Source: Xylanibacter caecicola (GTDB taxonomy: Bacteria > Bacteroidota > Bacteroidia > Bacteroidales > Bacteroidaceae). Taken from it: a stretch of DNA of 63,519 nt. The notes under the pieces are model-generated. The model was not told the origin of the DNA. It searched no databases and saw only the letters and a list, made by a program, of their open reading frames with translations. The position numbers and the translations under genes are program-made. This document shows, in pieces, positions 8,506 to 19,396 of the stretch (positions are counted from its first letter, which is position 1; every line of letters starts with the position of its first letter). The stretch lies in contig NZ_JABKKJ010000016.1 in the NCBI RefSeq assembly GCF_013166515.1, forward strand, positions 1-63,519, read 5' to 3'.

Positions 8506-10392
8506 TTATTTGTTAAAACGCTGTTCTCTCTGTTTCTTAAGCTCTTCCGCCTGCTTCTGCATTGCCTCCAGACGTGCCGCCAATCCGCTCATCTTCTTGG
8601 GGTTGCTCTGATTTTCCTTGTAACGTTTTTCAAGCATTGCAAGCAGTTTTTCATCATTTGTAGTCTTGCGCAACGTCCACATTATCGCGGCACTGAAGAA
8701 CAAGGATACAAAATAGTAGAAGTTAAGACCTGCCGAATAGTCGTTGAACATGAAGAAGAACATGACGGGCATGAGATACATCATCCATTGCATCATCTTC
8801 ATCTGTTCCGCCTGCTGTCCCACCATCTGGTCACGCTGCTGACGCATTGTCATCATAGAATACAGCACATTTGAAAGACAGAACAATATACATGTAAGAC
8901 TCAGGTGGTCGCCGATAAGCCATATATTCGTGTCCCACTCCAATATAGGGTCGTATGTAGAGAGATCGGAAATCCATAAGAAACTCTCTCCGCGCAACTG
9001 TATGGCATTGGGCACAAAGTTGAACATAGCAATCCAGATAGGCATCTGTATCAGCATTGGAAGACATCCGCTCAACGGACTGACACCGTATTTTGAATAC
9101 ATCGCCATCATCGCCTGCTGTTTCTGCATCTGATCTTCAGGCTTGTCATACTGCTTTGTCGCTTCATCGAGTTTGGGTTTAAGCACACGCATCTTGGCAG
9201 ACGACATATAACTTTTCTTTACAAGCGGGAATGTGATAAACTTCAGCAACATGGTTATAAGTATAAGTACTATACCCATATTGATGTTGAAGCCCGTAAG
9301 CCAGTCAAACACATAAAGCGTGAACCAGCGGTTGATGATACGGAACAAGGGCCAACCCAGATATACAAGACGCTGCAACTCGAGGTCCTTGCCGAAAGTA
9401 CTCTCCTCCTCCACACGCTGCAACAGACGGAAGTCATTGGGTCCGTAATAGAACTCCAGTTCTGTAGGCTGCTTTCCGGTTGGGTCGAAGAACGTTTTCA
9501 TCTTTGCCCCATACTGTTTAAGATATCCCGAACCTTTCTCCAGAGGAATGCTTGTCATCTTGGCATTGGCTCCGAGGTCGTTGGCAGCTATCATCACCGC
9601 ACTGAAGAACTGGTTCTTGAAAGCAACCCAGTCTATGACATCCTCTATCTCCTCATCAGTGACTTTACTTGTCTCGCTGAGATAATCCGTTCCGCCTTCG
9701 GCAATATGATATGTAAGCGTGGCATATCTGTTCTCGAACGTGAAGCCTTTCTCCTGCTGGCGGCACTTGTCCGTCCACTCAACATCCATACTGTTGCAGT
9801 TGGGGGCAAACAATCCGTTCATGCCCGTTACTCTCATAGAAACGTGCAGCATGTAGTCCTTGCCGAGCCTGTATGTCAAGGCAAGCGACTTTCCGTTTCC
9901 GGCGTCCGCCGTCATCGTCACTGTAGTATCCGTCACTCCCGACGGAGTGAAATACAGTTCATCGGTTACGATATTCATGTCTTTTCCTGCAAGCATGAAT
10001 TTCAGCGACTGGTCATTGGCATCGAACAGTGTGACATCCTTGTTACCGTTGCGGTCTTTGAAATCCTTTATCACAGCCTTGCCAACGGTTCCTCCCTTGG
10101 TACTGAGAGTAAGTTCAAGCTTTGAGCTTTTCAGCACGACATTCTGTGCCGTACCTGTCATTGCATTGTAAAAAGCAGCCGTAGTGTCAGCCTTTGCCTG
10201 TATGGCAGCGGCACTACGCCGTGCCTTATCCGCCATGTCACGCTGTGCGGCAGCCTTTTCCCTGGTCACAGCCGTTATAGAATCCTGCATGCGCTGTTGT
10301 GCCACTTCCTCGGCAGAGGGCTGTGTATACCAGCTGAAGCCTATGAGTACTGCGGCAATAAGCACAAAGCCTATAATTGTATTTTTATCCAT
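8506..10392 (-). CDS. yidC: Membrane protein insertase YidC
   Basis: A 628-aa inner-membrane insertase/chaperone that works with SecYEG or alone. The N-terminal transmembrane anchor is NTIIGFVLIAAVLIGFSWY. A large periplasmic beta-sandwich domain covers roughly residues 60-340, and the conserved five-helix insertase core runs from about 355 to 590 (VKKSYMSSAKMRVLKPKLD; SPLSGCLPMLIQMPIWIAMF). The C-terminus is basic (KKQREQRFNK), typical for ribosome contact. It lies 52 bp downstream of pyrG and is probably co-transcribed, an arrangement common in Bacteroidales. Confidence 0.96.
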   Translation of the reverse strand: MDKNTIIGFVLIAAVLIGFSWYTQPSAEEVAQQRMQDSITAVTREKAAAQRDMADKARRSAAAIQAKADTTAAFYNAMTGTAQNVVLKSSKLELTLSTKGGTVGKAVIKDFKDRNGNKDVTLFDANDQSLKFMLAGKDMNIVTDELYFTPSGVTDTTVTMTADAGNGKSLALTYRLGKDYMLHVSMRVTGMNGLFAPNCNSMDVEWTDKCRQQEKGFTFENRYATLTYHIAEGGTDYLSETSKVTDEEIEDVIDWVAFKNQFFSAVMIAANDLGANAKMTSIPLEKGSGYLKQYGAKMKTFFDPTGKQPTELEFYYGPNDFRLLQRVEEESTFGKDLELQRLVYLGWPLFRIINRWFTLYVFDWLTGFNINMGIVLILITMLLKFITFPLVKKSYMSSAKMRVLKPKLDEATKQYDKPEDQMQKQQAMMAMYSKYGVSPLSGCLPMLIQMPIWIAMFNFVPNAIQLRGESFLWISDLSTYDPILEWDTNIWLIGDHLSLTCILFCLSNVLYSMMTMRQQRDQMVGQQAEQMKMMQWMMYLMPVMFFFMFNDYSAGLNFYYFVSLFFSAAIMWTLRKTTNDEKLLAMLEKRYKENQSNPKKMSGLAARLEAMQKQAEELKKQREQRFNK

Positions 10393-10444
10393 TATTTTAT
10401 TTTTTGACGTTTAAACAAGTCGGAAAAACCGTATCCTCATTGCA

Positions 10445-12115
<1,671 letters not shown>

Positions 12116-12197
12116 CAAAAAAATACGAAACGCGCAAAAATATTCATTTCTTATTTCACTATATTATATATGGTGTAAAAATATAGCTGACAGCGTA

Positions 12198-12228
12198 TTG
12201 CTTATTTTAATAAATAGTATTAACTTTG
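12198..12228 (+). promoter_or_regulatory. Promoter of the DUF3078 gene
   Basis: TTG at 12198-12200, a 20-bp spacer, and TAACTTTG at 12221-12228, about 39 bp before the likely ATG at 12267. It is divergent from the pyrG promoter about 110 bp away. Confidence 0.75.
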
Positions 12229-12266
12229 CATCTTGTACACATTACACTTAAAGTGGCATGCAACAG

Positions 12267-13568
12267 ATGAACATCAAATACATTCTGGTTTTCGCCTTTT
12301 CACTTTTTTTCCTGTCGGCAGGTGCAAGACCGGATAAAAGCAAGTTATCGGCAACGACCGATACGCTTATCGTAAAGGCATATACAGACTCTCTAATCCT
12401 ATACAAACACCTGTCAGACTCTGCAAGCACGGCGCGTATCCAAAATCTCGAATATCCCGAAACCGACGCCCGTTTCTTCCGTATCTTCGCTCCGGCAACA
12501 TTCTATCACTCCATTGCCGCAAGGAAAATGGGGTTAGGGAACATTCAGGAGAAAGATACAAACGACATGGAAGGCGAGATAGACAATGCATTGCTGAATG
12601 TATATCTGCATCGTCCCGACCTCGTGAAAAACAGCGAGAAGCTGATAGTCGACGCTGGAAAGGTGAAAGAGAACATCAATGCACCTATACGCAACAAGGT
12701 GGAATATGTGAAGGAAGCCGCACCGCTGCCCGACGAGAAACCGGAGATGCCGGTGGAAGTGATTGTATACAAGCCGAACTTCTGGACATTCTCGGGCGAC
12801 TACTACCTGCAATTTTTGCAGAACTATGTGTCGGGAAACTGGTACAAGGGCGGCGAAAGCAACTATTCCATGGTGGCAAGTGCCATGCTGCAAGCCAACT
12901 ACAACAACAAGCAGAAGGTGAAGTTCGACAACAAACTGGAGATGAAACTCGGTTTCCAGACATCACGCAGCGACAGTCTGCACAGCTTCAAGACATCCGA
13001 GGACCTTATAAGATACACGGGCAAACTGGGTCTTCAGGCAACGAAGAAATGGTACTATACATTGCAGCTTATAGCCTCGACACAGTTCATGAGGGGCTAC
13101 AAGAGCAACGACGAGTTTGTATATTCCGACATTCTCTCGCCACTCAACATCAATGTTTCTATCGGTATGGACTACAACGTGAGCGCCTTCAACAAGAAAC
13201 TGACGGGAAACATCCAACTGGCACCATTGGCATACAACTTCAGATATGTGGGGCGCGACGCCTTGGCAACACGATACGGACTTGACGAGGGCAAAAGGAC
13301 AAAGAACGACTTCGGTTCGGAAATGACGGCAGACCTCACCTGGAAGTTCTCCGACATGATAAAATGGAAGACACGTCTGTATGCCTACACCACCTACGAA
13401 CGTGCCGAGATTGAATGGGAAAACACCATATCGTTCCAGCTAAGCAAATACATATCGTCCAACATCTTCGTATATCCGCGTTTTGACGACGGTGTGAAGC
13501 GCGACGACGACCATGGCTACTGGCAGCTGAAGGAGTATGCGTCTTTAGGTTTCGCCTTCTCTTTCTGA
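12267..13568 (+). CDS. DUF3078 family protein, probable exported beta-rich outer-membrane protein
   Basis: A protein of about 433 aa with a signal peptide (MNIKYILVFAFSLFFLSAGA). After a helical, charged segment (residues about 25-165), the C-terminal half from FWTFSGDYYLQFLQNYVSG onward shows alternating aromatic/polar strands (KWYYTLQLIASTQFMRGY; TRLYAYTTYERAEIEWEN) and ends in phenylalanine (FAFSF), as outer-membrane barrels do. This matches the Bacteroidetes DUF3078 family, whose function is unknown. An in-frame start lies three codons upstream (12258), but the signal peptide fits better from 12267. It has its own promoter. Confidence 0.75.
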   Translation: MNIKYILVFAFSLFFLSAGARPDKSKLSATTDTLIVKAYTDSLILYKHLSDSASTARIQNLEYPETDARFFRIFAPATFYHSIAARKMGLGNIQEKDTNDMEGEIDNALLNVYLHRPDLVKNSEKLIVDAGKVKENINAPIRNKVEYVKEAAPLPDEKPEMPVEVIVYKPNFWTFSGDYYLQFLQNYVSGNWYKGGESNYSMVASAMLQANYNNKQKVKFDNKLEMKLGFQTSRSDSLHSFKTSEDLIRYTGKLGLQATKKWYYTLQLIASTQFMRGYKSNDEFVYSDILSPLNINVSIGMDYNVSAFNKKLTGNIQLAPLAYNFRYVGRDALATRYGLDEGKRTKNDFGSEMTADLTWKFSDMIKWKTRLYAYTTYERAEIEWENTISFQLSKYISSNIFVYPRFDDGVKRDDDHGYWQLKEYASLGFAFSF

Positions 13569-13681
13569 CATCATACCACATATCCGGGCACTCTACCGTA
13601 TAGTGTCCGCCGCATGTCATAACGCATCCGGAGCGGTATGAAACAGCAAAAAGTTACACCAAACGTAACACATTGTAAATC

Positions 13682-13780
13682 AAGCCGATACCTTTTACGT
13701 TTCAAAAGGCGGCTTTTCAGGCTCTAAAAGGTGGCTTTTCAGAGTGCAAAAGGACGCCTTTTAGAACGCGAAAGGTTGTG
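13682..13780. repeat. 22-bp tandem palindromic repeat array
   Basis: Units begin at 13704, 13726 and 13748, exactly 22 bp apart: AAAAGGCGGCTTTTCAGG, AAAAGGTGGCTTTTCAG and AAAAGGACGCCTTTTAG, with degenerate units before (13682) and after (13770). Each unit core is itself near-palindromic (AAAAGG-nnn-CTTTT). A related array sits at 29070-29128. It lies in the gap between the DUF3078 and helicase genes (13569-13931); the rest of that gap is AT-rich leader with a promoter. Confidence 0.7.
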
Positions 13781-13839
13781 TATTGAAAATAAGAATACAG
13801 CATTTTCACTTTTTCGGGGCTTTTCTCAGTATTTTAAAC

Positions 13840-13847
13840 TAACTTTG
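13840..13847 (+). promoter_or_regulatory. -7 box of the DEAD-box helicase gene
   Basis: TAACTTTG matches the TAnnTTTG consensus and lies 84 bp upstream of the helicase ATG. The leader between them is not coding. Confidence 0.55.
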
Positions 13848-13931
13848 CATAGGACAAGATTCGTCACGACAATCGCAAGTAAACCCGACCGTATTCGGGC
13901 TGCATTGCCGTTGCAACAATTTACGTAAACT

Positions 13932-15251
13932 ATGGATATTAAGGATATATTAAAGAAGTTGCATGTCGAAAAACTCAACGACATGCAGAACAGGGCGGCA
14001 GATGCCATAACAAACACAGAAAAAGACGTGCTCATACTGTCTGCAACGGGCAGCGGAAAGACACTTGCATATCTGCTGCCGCTCGTACAGGCTGTAGACG
14101 GAAAGACCAACGAGATACAGGCTGTCGTGGTGGTTCCTAACAGAGAACTTGCCCTGCAATCGTACAACGTGTTCAGAAGCATGGGCTGCGGACTGAGGGC
14201 GGCATGTCTCTACGGTGGCAGACCAACAATGGACGAGCACCGCATGCTGCGACAGGAACGCCCGCAAATAGTATTCACGACACCCGGACGTGCAAACGAC
14301 CATATAGATAAAGAGAACTTTACGACGGACAACATCAGGTATTTTGTAATCGATGAGTTCGACAAATGTCTTGAAATGGGATTTGCAAACGAGATGAACC
14401 GACTGGTGAACAGACTGCCGGCTGTGAAGCGCAGAATACTTCTGTCTGCAACGGAGGCCGATGCCTTTCCGCGATTTCTCAACATGCAGCAGTTTATAAA
14501 GATAGACAACCGCACCGGCGACGACGGCATATCCGAACGCGTGGACACGCACATAGTGAACAGTCCGGCAAAAGATAAGCTCGCCACCCTGGCGGCACTG
14601 CTGCGCAGTCTTGGCGAGAAGAGCAGCATAGTGTTCCTGAACTACCGCGACTCGGTGGAGCGCACGGGCAATTATCTGCGCGACGAGGGATTTACGTTGA
14701 GCGTATTCCACGGCGGCATGGAGCAAAAAGAGCGCGAAGACGCATTATATAAATTCAGCAACGGCTCTGCCAACATACTGGTATGTACGGACATTGCATC
14801 GCGCGGACTGGACATTCCAGATGTTGAGAACATCATACACTATCATCTGCCACAGACAGAAACGGCATTCGTACACCGCGTGGGAAGAACGGCACGGTGG
14901 GACGCGCAGGGAAGCACCTTCCTGATAAAGGGACCGGAAGAGACGCTCCCGGAATTTATAAAAGAAGAAACGGCGACATACGACATGCCCGAATATCTTC
15001 CGCAACCGGCACAACCCGTAATGGTTACATTATATATAGGTAAGGGCAAGAAGGACAAGATATCGAAAATGGACATCGTGGGCTTTCTCTGCAAAAAGGG
15101 CGGACTGAAGGGAAACGAGATAGGACGCATAGACGTAAAGGAGAGATATACGTACGTTGCGGTAAAGCGGCAGAAAGCTGAAGCCGTGATAAGGAAAACG
15201 CGGAATGAGAAAATTAAAGGTATAAAAACGTTAATCGAACTTGTCAAATAG
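13932..15251 (+). CDS. DEAD-box ATP-dependent RNA helicase
   Basis: A 439-aa superfamily 2 helicase. Motifs in order: motif I ATGSGKTLAYLLP (about residues 37-49), motif Ia VVPNRELAL, motif Ib TTPGR, motif II DEFD in VIDEFDKCLEMGF (Asp replaces Ala of DEAD, a common variant), motif III LSAT, and C-terminal motifs IVFLNYRDS, TDIASRGLD and HRVGRTAR. After residue 365 a short basic tail (KGKKDKISKMDIVGFLCKKGGL) resembles the DbpA-type RNA-binding domain, which suggests a role in ribosome assembly or RNA remodelling. It is monocistronic, with its own promoter upstream and a new promoter before serC. Confidence 0.9.
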   Translation: MDIKDILKKLHVEKLNDMQNRAADAITNTEKDVLILSATGSGKTLAYLLPLVQAVDGKTNEIQAVVVVPNRELALQSYNVFRSMGCGLRAACLYGGRPTMDEHRMLRQERPQIVFTTPGRANDHIDKENFTTDNIRYFVIDEFDKCLEMGFANEMNRLVNRLPAVKRRILLSATEADAFPRFLNMQQFIKIDNRTGDDGISERVDTHIVNSPAKDKLATLAALLRSLGEKSSIVFLNYRDSVERTGNYLRDEGFTLSVFHGGMEQKEREDALYKFSNGSANILVCTDIASRGLDIPDVENIIHYHLPQTETAFVHRVGRTARWDAQGSTFLIKGPEETLPEFIKEETATYDMPEYLPQPAQPVMVTLYIGKGKKDKISKMDIVGFLCKKGGLKGNEIGRIDVKERYTYVAVKRQKAEAVIRKTRNEKIKGIKTLIELVK

Positions 15252-15292
15252 TAACATATAGACACCTGTTTTTTACATTTGTTCCAAATTTA

Positions 15293-15324
15293 TTTGTACG
15301 TCTCGGATAAAAAGAGTAATTTCG
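15293..15324 (+). promoter_or_regulatory. serC-serA promoter
   Basis: TTTG at 15293-15296, a 20-bp spacer, then TAATTTCG at 15317-15324 (one mismatch to TAnnTTTG), 49 bp before serC. Confidence 0.65.
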
Positions 15325-15373
15325 CAATGCTTTAAACAACATCTGAATATTCATATTTTAAATAACAAATAAG

Positions 15374-16447
15374 ATGAAGAAATACAACTTTAACGCAGGT
15401 CCGTCAATGCTTCCGCGCGAAGTTATTGAGAATACTGCCAAGCAGATTTTAGACTTCAACGGCAGCGGACTGTCTCTTGCAGAGATAAGCCACAGAGCCA
15501 AGGATTTCCAACCGGTTGTCGATGAGGCCGTTGCTCTTATCAAGGAGCTTCTGAACATACCGGAAGGGTATTCCGTTATCTTCCTGGGCGGCGGTGCTTC
15601 ACTTGAGTTCTGCATGATTCCGTACAACTTCCTCGTAAAGAAAGCCGCATATCTGAACACCGGAACATGGGCAAAAAAGGCTATGAAAGAGGCAAAACTG
15701 TTCGGAGAGGTGATTGAGGTTGCTTCATCGGCAGATGCCAACTACACATTCATACCTAAAGACTGGACCTGTCCGGAAGACGTTGACTATCTGCACATAA
15801 CTACAAACAACACTATCTACGGAACCGAGATACGCAAGGAACTTGACGTTCCGGTACGCATGATAGCCGACATGTCGTCTGACATATTCAGCCGTCCGAT
15901 AGACGTGGCTAAATATGACGTGATATACGCAGGCGCGCAGAAGAACCTCGCAATGGCGGGTGTCACGCTCGTAATCGTAAAAGACGAGATACTGGGCAAG
16001 GCGGAGTCTGTACGCCAGATACCTACAATGCTCAACTACAAGACTCACGTGGAAAAAGGCTCGATGTTCAACACACCGCCCGTAGTTCCCATATACTCGG
16101 CACTGGAAACCCTGCGCTGGATAAAGAAGAACGGTGGTGTGGAAGCAATGGACAAGCTGGCACGTCAGCGTGCGGAAATATTATACAACGAGATTGACCG
16201 CAACAAGTTGTTCAAAGGCACCGTGGCAAAGGAAGACCGCTCTGTAATGAACATCTGCTTTGTTATGAACGACGAATACAAAGAGCTGGAGAAGCCTTTC
16301 TTCGAGTTCGCTACATCCAGGGGAATGGTCGGCATAAAGGGTCACCGCTCGGTAGGCGGATTCCGCGCAAGCTGCTACAATGCACAGACAATAGAGGGCG
16401 TTGAGGCTCTCGTGGCATGTATGAAGGAATTCGAGGCGATGAACTAA
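15374..16447 (+). CDS. serC: Phosphoserine aminotransferase
   Basis: PLP enzyme of serine synthesis: 3-phosphohydroxypyruvate + glutamate to phosphoserine + 2-oxoglutarate (also used in pyridoxal phosphate synthesis). The 357 aa are full length. The N-terminal signature [15 protein letters not shown] and the PLP lysine in [12 protein letters not shown] (around residue 189) are present, as is the C-terminal [16 protein letters not shown]. serA follows 85 bp downstream, giving the first two steps of serine synthesis as one unit. No serB is seen nearby. Confidence 0.96.
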   Translation: MKKYNFNAGPSMLPREVIENTAKQILDFNGSGLSLAEISHRAKDFQPVVDEAVALIKELLNIPEGYSVIFLGGGASLEFCMIPYNFLVKKAAYLNTGTWAKKAMKEAKLFGEVIEVASSADANYTFIPKDWTCPEDVDYLHITTNNTIYGTEIRKELDVPVRMIADMSSDIFSRPIDVAKYDVIYAGAQKNLAMAGVTLVIVKDEILGKAESVRQIPTMLNYKTHVEKGSMFNTPPVVPIYSALETLRWIKKNGGVEAMDKLARQRAEILYNEIDRNKLFKGTVAKEDRSVMNICFVMNDEYKELEKPFFEFATSRGMVGIKGHRSVGGFRASCYNAQTIEGVEALVACMKEFEAMN

Positions 16448-16532
16448 GAACCCGACACACATAATCCGTGACTGTTCATCACAGTAAAGCGAGAATAATT
16501 CGTAATTCAAAATTCAACACTCGTAATTAACT

Positions 16533-17450
16533 ATGAAAGTATTGGTAGCAACAGAGAAGCCTTTCGCAGCAGCAGCCGTGGAAGGTATAAGGAAAGAAGT
16601 TGAAGGTGCAGGACACGAACTTGCCCTGCTTGAGAAATATACGGAAAAGCAGCAGTTGCTCGATGCCGTGGCTGACGCGGATGCACTGATAATACGCAGC
16701 GACAAGGTTACCGCAGAGGTACTCGAAGCTGCCAAACAGCTGAAGATTGTAGTCCGTGCCGGTGCCGGATACGATAACATCGACTGTGAAGCAGCAAAGG
16801 CTAAAGGCGTGGTGGCAGAGAACACACCGGGACAGAACGCCAATGCCGTGGCAGAGCTTGTATTCGGAATGCTGGTATATGCCGTGCGCAATTTCTACAA
16901 TGGCAAGGCGGGTACCGAACTGCTTGGAAAGAAACTCGGCATACTGGCTTTCGGCAATGTAGGACGTAACGTGGCACGCATCGCCAAGGGCTTCGGCATG
17001 GATGTTTACGCATACGATGCTTTCTGCCCTGCCGACGTGATAGAGGCTGCCGGTGTTCATGCGGCATCATCACAGGATGCTCTCTTCGAGACATGCGACG
17101 TTGTTTCACTCCACATACCTGCCACTCCCGAAACAAAACAGAGCATCGACAAGGCTCTCGTTGGCAAGATGAAGAAAGGCGGAATACTCGTAAACACGGC
17201 ACGCAAGGAAGTCATCAACGAGCCGGAACTGCTGGAGCTGATGGCTGAACGCGAGGACATAAAGTTCGTTACGGACATCATGCCGGATGCAAACGACGAG
17301 TTTACAAAATTCGCAGGACGCTACTTCTCAACTCCGAAGAAAATGGGTGCGCAGACAGCAGAGGCAAACATCAATGCCGGCATAGCTGCCGCAAAGCAGA
17401 TAAACGCGTTCTTCAAAGACGGATGCACCAAGTTCCAGGTGAACAAGTAA
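16533..17450 (+). CDS. serA: D-3-phosphoglycerate dehydrogenase, short form lacking ACT domain
   Basis: NAD-dependent oxidation of 3-phosphoglycerate, the first step in serine synthesis. At 305 aa it has only the catalytic and Rossmann domains and no C-terminal ACT or intervening domain, so serine feedback through an ACT domain is not expected. The dinucleotide loop is AFGNVGRNVARIA (near residue 140), and the active-site arginine lies in VNTARKEVIN. Where most family members have the catalytic His (PHIG), this one reads TPKKMGAQT (around residue 268), so a lysine appears to take its place. The same kind of replacement is known from the Entamoeba enzyme, which groups with Bacteroides. It is co-transcribed with serC. 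Confidence 0.92.
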   Translation: MKVLVATEKPFAAAAVEGIRKEVEGAGHELALLEKYTEKQQLLDAVADADALIIRSDKVTAEVLEAAKQLKIVVRAGAGYDNIDCEAAKAKGVVAENTPGQNANAVAELVFGMLVYAVRNFYNGKAGTELLGKKLGILAFGNVGRNVARIAKGFGMDVYAYDAFCPADVIEAAGVHAASSQDALFETCDVVSLHIPATPETKQSIDKALVGKMKKGGILVNTARKEVINEPELLELMAEREDIKFVTDIMPDANDEFTKFAGRYFSTPKKMGAQTAEANINAGIAAAKQINAFFKDGCTKFQVNK

Positions 17451-17493
17451 AATACTATTGAATCGGTATTATAAGTCTCAAAAAGGAGCAGAA

Positions 17494-17536
17494 AACAGTA
17501 GCATGCCACATGTAACAGTGCGGACATGTTACTGTT
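17494..17536 (+). terminator. Terminator after serA
   Basis: AACAGTAGCATG (17494-17505) pairs with CATGTTACTGTT (17525-17536) through one G-T pair, followed by TCTCGTTTTTTATA. It closes the serC-serA transcript. Confidence 0.75.
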
Positions 17537-17614
17537 TCTCGTTTTTTATATACACATCTGATACCACAATAACAATGAAGTAAAATCATATATTGTCCGG
17601 AAATATGCTTTACC

Positions 17615-17682
17615 CACAATAACCCTATGGGTTACGGGTCCTAAAGCATAGGGTTACGATGCGTAAAGCTATGGGTTATTGC
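17615..17682. repeat. Cluster of palindromic TAAAGC-TA(G)GGGTTA repeats
   Basis: The gap 17451-17937 holds three related units around AACCCTATGGGTTA, TAAAGCATAGGGTTA and GTAAAGCTATGGGTTATT, in inverted and direct orientation. The last (GCGTAAAGCTATGGG) recurs at 34387-34402 inside another hairpin, so this is a dispersed intergenic repeat. The rest of the gap is AT-rich with no convincing gene. Confidence 0.6.
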
Positions 17683-17868
17683 AACAAAACGACAGGCAAC
17701 CGGAATGTACGACATATCTACGTGATTTACAATGTTTTACATATTTCATTCAATATCAGGTCCGGAATGATGCGAAAACACAGAAAACAATCTGCCGAGC
17801 AAAACACCGGGAGGAAGGTAAAATGTACTTGTTAAATCCATGGTATAATCACATTTTTTTACTTTTTA

Positions 17869-17900
17869 TTTGTGTTTCACATATATTTTCAATAAGTTTG
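17869..17900 (+). promoter_or_regulatory. Promoter of the UroD-like/rhamnose mutarotase fusion gene
   Basis: TTTG at 17869-17872, a 20-bp spacer and TAAGTTTG at 17893-17900, 38 bp before the ATG. Confidence 0.75.
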
Positions 17901-17937
17901 TAATCTTGATAACAAGATATTAAAAGAACGAACGACT

Positions 17938-19296
17938 ATGAACCACATTGAAAGATTTTATGCCACGATCGAACGCAGACCCGTAGACCGGCCTGCATCA
18001 TGGCTTGGCATACCCGACACAGGTGCAATACCTTTATTGTACAAGCATTTTGGAGTGAACGATATGAAAACGTTGAAAGCCTGTATCGATGATGACATTT
18101 ATCCGGTGGAAATGCCCTACCACTCGCCGACAAGCAACGCCATATATGCGGCATTTGACTTTGCAAAACGCAAGTCGGACGGTTCCAACGAGGAACGCAC
18201 GCTGACGGCACCGGGATTTTTCGAGGATTACACCGACGCTTCTGCCGTTGACCTGTTCGACTGGCCGCAACCCGAGAAGTACATAGACCCGGAAGAATGC
18301 CGCCGTGTGGTGGAAGACGTGCCGGAAGGATATGCTGTTATGGGAGTGGTATGGTCTGCACATTTCCAGGATGTGTGCGCTGCTTTCGGTATGGAAGACG
18401 CACTTGTGAAAATGTTCATAGCACCCGACTTGTTCAAGGCTGTGATAGACAGGATCACGGACTTCTATCTCCGTGCAAACGAGATATTCTACAAGGCAAC
18501 GCAAGGCAAGCTGCACGCTGTGCTGATAGGCAACGACTTCGGCAGCCAACAGAACCTTATGGTGGGTCCGGAGCAGTTGCGCGAGTTCGTATTCCCGGGC
18601 ACACGACGCCTGATAGAGCAGGCAAAGCGTTACGGACTTAAGGTGATACATCACTCGTGCGGCTCTATATACGACATCATTCCGGACCTTATCGAGATGG
18701 GCGTGGACGCCATACATCCTATACAGGCACTTGCCACGCGCATGGAACCGGAGCGGTTGAACAGGGATTTCGGTTCGCGCGTGTCGTTCTGCGGAGGCGT
18801 GGACGCACAGCATCTCATGGTAAACGGCACGCCGAAAGAGGTCGCTGCCAAAATAAGAGAATTGAAGGAACTGTTCCCTACGGGACTTATAATATCACCG
18901 AGCCATGAGGCAATACTGCCGGACACGAGGATGGAAAACGTCGAGGCACTGTTCCGTGCCGTCAAAGGGGAGGCAAAACGCTACGGAAGCGTTATAAAAG
19001 TGGCACCGGGAAAGCTGGAGGAATACAAACGGTTGCACGCCGCGGTATGGCCCTCGGTACTTAAAATGATACACGAATGTAACCTTAGAAACTACAGCAT
19101 ATATTATAAGGACGGATATCTGTTCAGCTATTACGAATACATCGGTGACGACTATGCCGCCGACATGGCAAAAATGGCTGCCGACCCCGAGACACAACGC
19201 TGGTGGACATTCTGCATGCCGTGTCAGGAACCGCTGGAAACACGCGCTGAAGGAGAATGGTGGGCAGACATGGAAGAGGTGTTCCATACGGAATGA
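17938..19296 (+). CDS. Fusion of a uroporphyrinogen-decarboxylase-like (methyltransferase-type) domain and L-rhamnose mutarotase
   Basis: A 452-aa two-domain protein. Residues 1 to about 345 match the UroD superfamily in its MtaA/CmuA-like branch: it starts NHIERFYATIERRPVDRPA and has HHSCGSIYDIIPDLIEMGVD followed by FCGGVDAQH, so an H-x-C plus later Cys zinc-site pattern like that of corrinoid methyltransferases is visible. It lacks the surroundings expected of a haem gene. Residues about 350-452 match RhaM/YiiL rhamnose mutarotase (YKRLHAAVWPSVLKMI; QRWWTFCM; EEVFH), including the conserved His and the WW pair. Both domains are known separately near sugar catabolism in Bacteroidetes; the function of the fused UroD-like part is unknown. 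It has its own promoter, and no other rhamnose genes are adjacent. Confidence 0.8.
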   Translation: MNHIERFYATIERRPVDRPASWLGIPDTGAIPLLYKHFGVNDMKTLKACIDDDIYPVEMPYHSPTSNAIYAAFDFAKRKSDGSNEERTLTAPGFFEDYTDASAVDLFDWPQPEKYIDPEECRRVVEDVPEGYAVMGVVWSAHFQDVCAAFGMEDALVKMFIAPDLFKAVIDRITDFYLRANEIFYKATQGKLHAVLIGNDFGSQQNLMVGPEQLREFVFPGTRRLIEQAKRYGLKVIHHSCGSIYDIIPDLIEMGVDAIHPIQALATRMEPERLNRDFGSRVSFCGGVDAQHLMVNGTPKEVAAKIRELKELFPTGLIISPSHEAILPDTRMENVEALFRAVKGEAKRYGSVIKVAPGKLEEYKRLHAAVWPSVLKMIHECNLRNYSIYYKDGYLFSYYEYIGDDYAADMAKMAADPETQRWWTFCMPCQEPLETRAEGEWWADMEEVFHTE

Positions 19297-19345
19297 AAAG
19301 GTGATATTTAATGTTTCATTATTAGTTTTTCACGCATATTTTTCG

Positions 19346-19353
19346 TAAGTTTG
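19346..19353 (+). promoter_or_regulatory. -7 box of the DUF1015 gene
   Basis: TAAGTTTG, a consensus match, 43 bp before the DUF1015 start. No clear TTTG lies at the usual distance. Confidence 0.55.
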
Positions 19354-19396
19354 CAAATAAAACAGGAACTGTTAAAACATATAAAAAACAATTATC

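Noticed and set aside
13704..13762. Possible CRISPR array
   Set aside because: Units are 22 bp back to back with no variable spacers and no cas genes; better described as tandem palindromic repeats.
17938..18972. Calling the UroD-like domain a haem-synthesis uroporphyrinogen decarboxylase (hemE)
   Set aside because: The sequence fits the methyltransferase-type branch better, is fused to rhamnose mutarotase, and has no haem genes nearby.
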